From NCBI GenBank assembly GCA_021817355.1, contig JAKAVI010000343.1, forward strand, positions 1 through 16,641: DNA of 16,641 bases, read 5' to 3'. The translations under genes were made by a program, and so were the position numbers. Positions 1 through 6,271 of this stretch are shown piece by piece; position 1 is the first letter of the stretch, and each line of letters begins with the position of its first letter. Under the pieces are notes generated by a model that did no database searches, was not told where the DNA came from, and saw nothing but the letters and a program-made list of their open reading frames with translations. The stretch is from Pseudomonadota bacterium. Lineage in GTDB: Bacteria > Pseudomonadota > Alphaproteobacteria > Micropepsales > Micropepsaceae.

Positions 1-385
1 AGGCGCGGAGCGCCAGATCGTAGCGACCCGCTGCGTGCATGCCACGTGCAATCCAGGCGTTTCGGTAGCTATTCAACGTGAGCGCTGTCGGGTCATTGGG
101 AAGATTATGGAAATCGCCCTCCTTGTGAAATGTCCGCGCGATAAACGACGTCAGTACGCGGGCTTCATATCCGTAGCCCGCTGAAATGAATGCAGTGGGC
201 GCCTTATAATAGGCGTTGATGAAAGGACCGGCGCCACGAAAGCCTTCTTCCTCACTCACAAGCGGCAGGGCCCATTCAAAAGCCTTCCTTGCCTGCGCAT
301 AAAATCGGTCAGCCAGTTTCACAGTAGAACTCGCAGCTATGATCATTGATGCAATTGCTAATTTCCGGTGGCGCGAGGCTACCAT
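1..385 (-). CDS. Unrecognised protein, 5' part only (runs off the left edge)
   Basis: A reading frame of 128 codons on the minus strand stays open to the window edge. The first ATG (complement of 383-385) follows an in-frame TGA 18 nt upstream. The N-terminus reads MVASRHRKLAIASMIIAASS: a basic start and a hydrophobic stretch resembling a weak signal or anchor segment, without a clean signal-peptidase site. There is no clear Shine-Dalgarno sequence, so an internal ATG (complement of 344-346) is a possible alternative start. The rest looks helical, with Tyr/Trp/Phe-rich segments such as FINAYYKAPTAF and NAWIARGMHAAGRYDLAL. That pattern would suit an alpha/alpha-barrel or repeat protein, but I do not recognise the family. 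It is divergent from sulfatase 1 and has a palindrome 17-32 nt upstream of its start, so it may share the locus regulation. The frame is certain; the function is unknown. Confidence 0.75.
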   Translation of the reverse strand, partial: MVASRHRKLAIASMIIAASSTVKLADRFYAQARKAFEWALPLVSEEEGFRGAGPFINAYYKAPTAFISAGYGYEARVLTSFIARTFHKEGDFHNLPNDPTALTLNSYRNAWIARGMHAAGRYDLALRA

Positions 386-401
386 ATGTCTGAAATTCAA
401 T

Positions 402-417
402 TGTCAATTGTCGGACA
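402..417. promoter_or_regulatory. Palindromic operator-like site E (TGTCA-N6-GGACA)
   Basis: TGTCA-ATTGTC-GGACA matches the local consensus TGTCA-N6-TGACA at 9 of 10 core positions. It lies 17-32 nt upstream of the ATG of the minus-strand gene. It overlaps a perfect 6-1-6 palindrome, ATTGTCGGACAAT (407-419), which also fits the TNGTNNNACNA pattern known for FadR-subfamily GntR regulators. The region is therefore very likely an operator, but which protein binds it is uncertain. Confidence 0.45.
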
Positions 418-504
418 ATCCCGCGAATAAATTATCGTCGGGAATTTTGGCTTAGCTAACTGGACCGCTAGGGACACGGGGGGCGTGAAATTCCCGGTAG
501 AAAA

Positions 505-520
505 TGTCAATCCGGTGACA
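505..520. promoter_or_regulatory. Palindromic operator-like site A (TGTCA-N6-TGACA)
   Basis: A perfect 5-6-5 inverted repeat, TGTCA-ATCCGG-TGACA, followed by G. It lies 159-174 nt upstream of the sulfatase 1 ATG, in the 386-678 region between divergent genes. The spacing is that of Crp-family sites (TGTGA-N6-TCACA) with the fourth base of each half-site changed. It is the best match to a motif also present at 402, 3846, 8619 and 12649. No clear -35/-10 pair could be fixed next to it. Confidence 0.5.
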
Positions 521-590
521 GACTGAAGCCGTCGATGCCAATTACTGTTGCGCACCTGTGCTTATTTTGAACTGCCCGCCGGTGAGCACT

Positions 591-643
591 AAATACTGCC
601 CATGCTTGCATAGCGGTGTCGGAATAATTATCGGACAGTATTT
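591..643. repeat. Inverted repeat in the sulfatase 1 leader
   Basis: AAATACTGCCC at 591-601 and GGACAGTATTT at 633-643 are complementary at 10 of 11 positions, with 31 nt between them. Inside the right part, TGTCGGA (617-623) and TCGGACA (631-637) form a second, imperfect inverted pair. These could be operator half-sites or an mRNA hairpin ahead of sulfatase 1. The sequence alone does not decide which. Confidence 0.3.
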
Positions 644-645
644 TT

Positions 646-661
646 GCGGGTGCTTCCCCGC
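646..661 (+). promoter_or_regulatory. Short GC hairpin just before the sulfatase 1 ribosome binding site
   Basis: GCGGG (646-650) and CCCGC (657-661) form a perfect 5-bp stem with a 6-nt loop, preceded by a T-run. It ends about 5 nt before the GGAAAG Shine-Dalgarno (666-671). It might influence translation initiation. It is not placed like a terminator, because the T-run is on the 5' side. Confidence 0.25.
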
Positions 662-678
662 ATGCGGAAAGAACCTAG

Positions 679-2958
679 ATGATGAACTCGGAGCTGCCTC
701 CTCCACCGCAGAAATTTGCCGGAAAGATCGGAAAAACCTATCTGGAGAGCGAACCCTTCTGGCAGGATCGCGTCCTACCTCCCCAAGGGGCTCCCAATGT
801 CATCGTCATCGTCATGGATGACCTTGGCTTTGGGCAACTATCCTGTTTCGGCGGACCGATCGAAGCGCCCAGTATAGCGGGCCTTGCCAGGTCCGGGTTG
901 CGGTTCAACAACTTCCATACCACGGCACTGTGCTCGCCGACACGCGCGAGCCTTCTGACTGGACGCAATCATCATTCGGTGGGGTTTGCTTGCATCGCCG
1001 AGCTCTCTACCGGCTATCCGGGGTATAACAGTTTCTTGCCCAAATCGGCAGCTACACTGGCCGAAGTGCTGCGGCAGAACGGCTATGCCACCTACTGTAC
1101 CGGCAAGTGGCACTTGACACCTTCCCATGAAAGTACCCCGGCAGGGCCCTTTGAGCACTGGCCTCTGGGCATGGGTTTTGAGCGCTTTTACGGATTCATG
1201 CCGGGGCAGGTAGATCAGTGGCACCCGATGCTCGTGGCCGACAACCGGCGCATCCCTACGCCTGAACGGGAGAATTACCACTTCTCTGAAGATGTAGTGG
1301 ATCAGGCAATTGGCATGATTAGGGATCATGATCAGGCCAATACCGGTCGCAATTTTTTCCTCTATCTCGCATTTGGCGCTCCGCATGCACCGTTCCATGC
1401 GCCAAAGTCATATATTGAGAAGTACCGGGGTCGCTTTGATGGCGGTTGGGATGAGCTGCGTCAAAGAACCTATGAGCGCCAGAAGGCGATGGGTATTATT
1501 CCGCCGAACACCGATCTCCCGGCCCGTGATCCGGGGATTCCGCCCTGGCAAAGTGTCGACGACAAGGCAAGACCTCTCTACAGCCGCCTTATGGAAACCT
1601 TTGCAGGCATGGTCGATCATGCCGACGCGCAGATCGGCCGCCTGGCGGCGGAACTGAAACGGTTAGGTCTCTATGAGGACACACTCATCGTCTTTATGTC
1701 GGACAATGGTGCGAGCGGGGAAGGCGGGGTTCATGGCACGCTGAATACCGATCGCATGCGCAGCCATGTGCTCATGAGCGTCGAAGAAATGTTGCCACGG
1801 CTTGATGAGATCGGCGCTCCAGGGACTGATCCTCATTACCCGGCAGGATGGGCGATGGCCGGAAATGCTCCCTTCCGGCGCTACAAGCGCGATACCCATC
1901 GTGGTGGCAATACCGATCCCTTTATCGTTCACTGGCCCGCTCGCATCGGTGACACTGGCGCAATTCGCAGCCAGTATATTCACGTCTCTGACGTCTACCC
2001 GACGATTTTGAACCTGTGCCACATCGCGATCCCGGCCCGCGTCAATGGAGTCGAGCAGAAGCCACTGGAAGGCGTCAGTTTTGCCAGAGCGCTCTTTGAC
2101 GGGAGCACAGGTGAAACAAGAAGGATCCAGTATTATGAGATGCTGGGAAGCCGGGCGATCTGGCAGGACGGATGGACTGCCGTAACCTGGCACAAGCCCG
2201 GTACCGACTGGAAGGATGACAACTGGGAGCTCTATGATCTCGGCACCGATTATGCGCAGGCTCACGACCTGGCAAAGACGCACCCGCTAAAGCTGAGGGC
2301 GCTGGTCGACTCGTGGTGGCAGGAGGCTGACAAGTACCAGGTCTTGCCTCTGGATGATCGCCATGCGGGGCGTTACCTAGATCCGTCACGGCCGCGTGCC
2401 AGCCTGCCGCGCGAGGTCTATCGCTTCCATCCAGGCACAGCACCCATCCCCAATCAGGCCCTTCCGACATTCGTCAACTGTCCGCATAGCTTCACAGCCT
2501 ATCTCCGTCTGGAGCAGGAAGGCGATGGCGGGCTGGTCGTGGCGCAGGGAGGCAATCTTGGTGGCTGGGCGCTGCTGATCGCCGACGGGCACGCACTTTA
2601 TGTGCAGAACCATCTTGGCATGGCCATCCGTGCGTTGAGGACAGACAAATTACCTAACGGTCTGGATCTGAGGATCACCTTCGAATGGATACCCGAAGCT
2701 TTCGGCAAAGGTACCGCGCGCCTGCTGGTCAACGGCCAGGAACAGGCACGTGAAGAAGGTCTTATAACCTCAATCGGCGGCCCTTCACCGGTGCAGGAAG
2801 GGCTGCAAATCGGTCGCAGCTGGGGCCCAAGTATTTCGCCAAAACATTACCGCGGCAGCCTTCCCTTTAAGGGCATCCTTACGCGTGTGGAGCTGCGCAC
2901 CAATCCGGCCGGCCGACCGCTGCCCACCCCCGAGATTCTCGCCATGCTGCGAGGTTGA
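679..2958 (+). CDS. Arylsulfatase 1 (formylglycine type, cytoplasmic)
   Basis: A sulfate-ester hydrolase of the AtsA-like arylsulfatase family, 759 residues, much longer than the roughly 530-residue Pseudomonas AtsA. Visible catalytic elements: metal ligands D47-D48 (MDDLG), the C-x-P-x-R site C85-SPT-R89 followed by ASLLTGR, GKWH with K143 and H145, H236 in GAPH, D342-N343 (SDNG), and K403 in RYKR. All match the AtsA active site. C85 must be converted to formylglycine. Residues of about 595-740 form an extra beta-rich, concanavalin/LamG-like module. The N-terminus (MMNSELPPPPQK) is not a signal peptide, so the enzyme should stay in the cytoplasm. The ATG was chosen for GGAAAG at 666-671; the next codon is also ATG. 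Closely similar to sulfatase 3. Convergent with the regulator gene, with 7 bp between the stop codons. The family is certain; the substrate is unknown. Confidence 0.95.
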   Translation: MMNSELPPPPQKFAGKIGKTYLESEPFWQDRVLPPQGAPNVIVIVMDDLGFGQLSCFGGPIEAPSIAGLARSGLRFNNFHTTALCSPTRASLLTGRNHHSVGFACIAELSTGYPGYNSFLPKSAATLAEVLRQNGYATYCTGKWHLTPSHESTPAGPFEHWPLGMGFERFYGFMPGQVDQWHPMLVADNRRIPTPERENYHFSEDVVDQAIGMIRDHDQANTGRNFFLYLAFGAPHAPFHAPKSYIEKYRGRFDGGWDELRQRTYERQKAMGIIPPNTDLPARDPGIPPWQSVDDKARPLYSRLMETFAGMVDHADAQIGRLAAELKRLGLYEDTLIVFMSDNGASGEGGVHGTLNTDRMRSHVLMSVEEMLPRLDEIGAPGTDPHYPAGWAMAGNAPFRRYKRDTHRGGNTDPFIVHWPARIGDTGAIRSQYIHVSDVYPTILNLCHIAIPARVNGVEQKPLEGVSFARALFDGSTGETRRIQYYEMLGSRAIWQDGWTAVTWHKPGTDWKDDNWELYDLGTDYAQAHDLAKTHPLKLRALVDSWWQEADKYQVLPLDDRHAGRYLDPSRPRASLPREVYRFHPGTAPIPNQALPTFVNCPHSFTAYLRLEQEGDGGLVVAQGGNLGGWALLIADGHALYVQNHLGMAIRALRTDKLPNGLDLRITFEWIPEAFGKGTARLLVNGQEQAREEGLITSIGGPSPVQEGLQIGRSWGPSISPKHYRGSLPFKGILTRVELRTNPAGRPLPTPEILAMLRG

Positions 2959-2965
2959 AATATCC

Positions 2966-3673
2966 TCAACTCTCGAGGAGACCCGCGAGGATCTTCTGAT
3001 CGATGACGATAATGCGGTTATAGTCGTTGCGAATTGCCCCGAGTCGTTCGAGATCAGACAGAAGCTTGTTCACGGTCTGCCGTGATGTGCCGATCATCGC
3101 CGCCAGAGACTCCTGGGAAATGCTTATTGCGGCTTCATGGGCAAGCTCGGCCGGCTGACCGTGGGTTCGCGCAAGCAGAATGAGGCGGGCCGCCAGGCGT
3201 GCGCGGGGCCCCCAGATCGCGAACTGTTCAAGGCCGTCAGTCAGAACCCGCAGCCGCAGACAGAGCATGGCAATGACCGCATCCAGCACCGCAGTATTCT
3301 CGTGCATCAGGGTCTGCAGCTGCTGGGCACTCAGCATCAGAGCTTCCACATCCGTCTCAGCGAAGGTGTCAGTCTGTGGCGCCCTCATGTCGAGGCAGCA
3401 TCTCAGTCCGATCATGTTGCCTGGTTCCAGGAAAGCCATGACGAATTCCCGGCCGTCGGCAGAATTGACGGACATGCGGATTGATCCGGACAGAACAATA
3501 TAGAAGGCGCGCTGCGCCTGGTCTGGTCCAGAAATGTTATGACCTTTACGGAACGATACGATTCGCCCGTGCTCAAGGATGGCCTCGAGGGCTGAACTCG
3601 ATATTTCTTTGAGCATCGAGCCCGATTTACCTACCAGAGCCTGCAGTCGTTCAATCGGGATCTTTGTGCCCAT
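2966..3673 (-). CDS. Crp/Fnr-family transcriptional regulator
   Basis: A 235-residue protein with Crp architecture. A cyclic-nucleotide-binding-type beta-roll (about 23-125, with FYIVLSGSIRM and FLEPGNMIG) is followed by a long dimerisation helix (about 125-150) and a winged helix-turn-helix (about 185-225, ISISQESLAAMIGTSRQTV). The ligand pocket lacks the E. coli CRP Glu and Arg-Ser cAMP-phosphate cassette: the sequence after PGNMIG is LRCCLDMRAPQTD. cAMP binding is therefore doubtful. There is no Fnr-like N-terminal Cys cluster. In the recognition helix, R198 matches CRP R180, but Q199 replaces E181 and K203 replaces R185, so an altered half-site is expected. It sits among the sulfatase genes, divergent from sulfatase 2, with a palindrome in the shared gap, and is the likely local regulator. 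The start has only a weak ribosome binding site. Confidence 0.93.
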   Translation of the reverse strand: MGTKIPIERLQALVGKSGSMLKEISSSALEAILEHGRIVSFRKGHNISGPDQAQRAFYIVLSGSIRMSVNSADGREFVMAFLEPGNMIGLRCCLDMRAPQTDTFAETDVEALMLSAQQLQTLMHENTAVLDAVIAMLCLRLRVLTDGLEQFAIWGPRARLAARLILLARTHGQPAELAHEAAISISQESLAAMIGTSRQTVNKLLSDLERLGAIRNDYNRIIVIDQKILAGLLES

Positions 3674-3845
3674 GGATCCGGCAGTCCCCCAGCCAACCGG
3701 TCGAGCCTAGCAGGCCAACGTTTTGAAGTCGCGCGATAATTGGGAGGCGACGGGCTCAAGTGTGGGGCTGGTGGTGAAGCGGTAAGCCGGGTGGACCAAT
3801 TTTCATCGCCAATGGCCGCCTAGTTTACTTCCCGTGGCCTCAGAC

Positions 3846-3861
3846 TGTCAGCTTCTTGATA
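3846..3861. promoter_or_regulatory. Palindromic operator-like site B (TGTCA-N6-TGATA)
   Basis: C-TGTCA-GCTTCT-TGATA-G matches CTGTCA-N6-TGACAG at 11 of 12 positions. It lies 62-77 nt before the sulfatase 2 ATG and 173-188 nt before the regulator ATG, in the 3674-3922 divergent gap. A poor -10-like CATTGT at 3884-3889 would put the site centre near -42, as for a class II Crp-type activator, but this promoter is speculative. I see nothing else clear in the gap. Confidence 0.45.
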
Positions 3862-3922
3862 GTCATGTCGTGTCTGCACTTCGCATTGTGCGTGAGCAGT
3901 CGAGCAGGGGGTTTGTAAGGCA

Positions 3923-6235
3923 ATGAGTGATTCCGATCTGTTGAAGTCAGGTGATCCGGCTCATGGCTGGAAGGGAAAGATCGGGCGTACGCTGTCGCAG
4001 TCGACGCCGTGGTGGCGTCCGCCAGTACGTCCCCCGGAAGGCGCGCCCAACGTCCTCATCATTCTGCTTGATGATCTGGGCTTTGCGGAATGTGGTTGCT
4101 ATGGTGCAGAAATTCTGACGCCCAATATTGACCGCCTGGCCGCTGGCGGACTGCGGTTCAACAATTACACCACGGTCCCCATGTGTGCACCAGCGCGGGC
4201 CGCGTTGCTGACCGGTAAAAATCCCCATTCGGTAGGAGTGGGCTGGCTCACGCACCACAGCCCCGGTTATCCCGGCTATCAAGCCGGAGAGATCAGTCTG
4301 GACGCGCCCACCATGGCTGAACTGCTGCGCGAACAGGGTTACTCAACCTATGCCGTGGGCAAGTGGCACAATACCGCTGACTATAACCTCTCGGCCGCAG
4401 CGGATCGTTCATCCTGGCCCCTGCAGCGAGGCTTTGATCGCTTTTACGGCTTTCTTGGGGCGGCGACCAACTATTTCTCTCCTGGCCAGATGGCTGAAGG
4501 CAATGAATTGCTGTCCAAGGACGCTTATCGCGAGGGCTTCTACGCCACCGACGATTTTGCCGATAAGGTGATTGAATGGATGAAGTCCCACCGGTCAGCT
4601 TGTCCAGACAAGCCCTTCTTCATGCATTGGGCGCTTAACGCGCCACACACACCCCATCAGGCAAAGCCTGAAGATATCGCCAAATACAAGGGCCGCTACG
4701 ATGCGGGCTGGGATCAAATTCGGTACGAACGTTTCACCAAACAGAAAGAACTGGGTGTCATCGGCGCAGACTGGGAATTGCCAATGCATGCCTCAGGGAC
4801 CCGAAGCTGGGACGAAGTGCCGGAAAATGATCGCGCGCTGATGTCCACCTATATGGAAATCTACGCCGGACTGGTCGACAATATCGATCAGAACATCGGT
4901 CGCGTTCTTGCCGCGCTTGGAGAACTGGGTGTTCTTGAAAATACCCTTATTCTTCTGACTTCCGACAATGGCGCGACCTCCATCGGCGGGGAGGATGGGG
5001 CGGCCTATTATGCCGAAAAGCGCGTGCTCAATAATGAGCCGCGGGAGCTTCTTGACCGCCTGCTGACCGAAGGCAAAATGGGGACTATTGAAACCGAGCC
5101 CGCCTATCCTAAGGGATGGGCGAATGCCGGTAATACACCATTCCGCTTTTACAAACGTACCCCTATGAACGGGGGTATCCGGGTCCCGTTCGTCGTCCAC
5201 TGGCCCGCCAAGGTGAAGGATGCCGGAGCCATTCGTCAGGAATGGGTGCATGTCACCGATTTCCTGCCAACAGTGATGGATATTCTGGGCATTGAATATC
5301 CCAAGCAGGTCAATGGTTATCGCACTCGGCACGTGGATGGAGTGAGCTTTCTGCCACTGCTCCTCGACGGCAAGGCGAAGACACAACGCACGAGCCAGTA
5401 CTATGAACTCGAAGGTAATCGCGGCTATGTGTCGGACCGGTGGAAAATTGTCTCGCTGCAGCCCCCTGGCGCCAAAATCGATCTTGAAAACTGGATGCTC
5501 TTTGACCGCGAGGCCGATCCTACGGAAATACGTGATCTTGCCAAGGAAAGACCTGATTTGCTCAAGGAGCTGGTGGAGAAGTTCGATGCGGACGCCTTCG
5601 CCAACTACGCCTACCCGATAGATAATCGCACGCTTCTAAAAGCCCTCTCGCACGATCCGCATCGGATCGGCGCGGTCAATCGTGCCTACACGTATTACCA
5701 AGGCGGTGAAAGCATACCAGCACTGCGCGTGAGCTTCCTGATTGCTGATCGCGATTATGAGATCACCTGTGCGTTCGAATACAAGGCTGGCATGGAAGGC
5801 GTACTTTTTGCCTTTGGCGATAACGCCCGCGGATTCTGCGCCTTCGTCAAGACAGATGAGCTTGTGACTTATTTTACCAACGGGCTCATGGTCAGGCGCG
5901 CGCTCAGGTTGCCGATTGCGCCAGGAGAGCAATTTCTGCGCTTCAGTCATAAGGCTCAAGGCGGAATGCGGGGGAACGCGTCGATCTTCCTCGACAACTC
6001 CGAGCACAAGCAGCCAGTCAAAGGCGAGCTGAATATGTCGCCGGCGATTCTGAAATTGACAGGTGAGGGCCTCAATGTCGGGCTCGATCGTCTCAGAAAA
6101 GTCTGCGCGGAATATGAAGGCCGCGGCACCTTTGCTTATCCAGGGCGTATCGACTGGCTGAAGATCGATCCAGGTCCCCAGGCGCCTGGCAGCATCGTCA
6201 ACATTGCCGAAGAGTTGGCCCAGAAAGATTGGTGA
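3923..6235 (+). CDS. Arylsulfatase 2 (formylglycine type, cytoplasmic, divergent paralogue)
   Basis: A 770-residue sulfatase with a full set of active-site residues: D50-D51 (LDDLG), C88-APA-R92 followed by AALLTGK, K147 and H149 in GKWH, H242 in NAPH, D348-N349 (SDNG) and K411 in FYKR. The motif after the catalytic Cys ends in Lys where sulfatases 1 and 3 have Arg. The segment after K411 is TPMNGGIRVP, not DTHRGGNTDP. It is clearly a different subtype with probably a different substrate. The C-terminal third (about 590-760) is a beta-rich extension with different sequence from the other two. No signal peptide is visible (MSDSDLLKSGDPAHG). Translation probably uses AGGGGG at 3906-3911. It is first in an operon with sulfatase 3 (36-bp gap) and follows site B. 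Confidence 0.95.
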   Translation: MSDSDLLKSGDPAHGWKGKIGRTLSQSTPWWRPPVRPPEGAPNVLIILLDDLGFAECGCYGAEILTPNIDRLAAGGLRFNNYTTVPMCAPARAALLTGKNPHSVGVGWLTHHSPGYPGYQAGEISLDAPTMAELLREQGYSTYAVGKWHNTADYNLSAAADRSSWPLQRGFDRFYGFLGAATNYFSPGQMAEGNELLSKDAYREGFYATDDFADKVIEWMKSHRSACPDKPFFMHWALNAPHTPHQAKPEDIAKYKGRYDAGWDQIRYERFTKQKELGVIGADWELPMHASGTRSWDEVPENDRALMSTYMEIYAGLVDNIDQNIGRVLAALGELGVLENTLILLTSDNGATSIGGEDGAAYYAEKRVLNNEPRELLDRLLTEGKMGTIETEPAYPKGWANAGNTPFRFYKRTPMNGGIRVPFVVHWPAKVKDAGAIRQEWVHVTDFLPTVMDILGIEYPKQVNGYRTRHVDGVSFLPLLLDGKAKTQRTSQYYELEGNRGYVSDRWKIVSLQPPGAKIDLENWMLFDREADPTEIRDLAKERPDLLKELVEKFDADAFANYAYPIDNRTLLKALSHDPHRIGAVNRAYTYYQGGESIPALRVSFLIADRDYEITCAFEYKAGMEGVLFAFGDNARGFCAFVKTDELVTYFTNGLMVRRALRLPIAPGEQFLRFSHKAQGGMRGNASIFLDNSEHKQPVKGELNMSPAILKLTGEGLNVGLDRLRKVCAEYEGRGTFAYPGRIDWLKIDPGPQAPGSIVNIAEELAQKDW

Positions 6236-6271
6236 ATACTGGGCAACCTGACTTTAAGGAATTTGATCATT

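Noticed and set aside
558..821. Plus-strand frame across the sulfatase 1 start
   Set aside because: Cys- and Gly-rich without family resemblance. It overlaps the well-supported sulfatase start in another frame and has no ribosome binding site.
4793..5386. 197-codon frame antisense to sulfatase 2
   Set aside because: Shadow of the sulfatase reading frame, with no recognisable domain.
6263..6271. TTG start for sulfatase 3
   Set aside because: It would sit only 2 nt from AAGGA. The ATG at 6272 has usable spacing and aligns with the N-termini of the paralogues.
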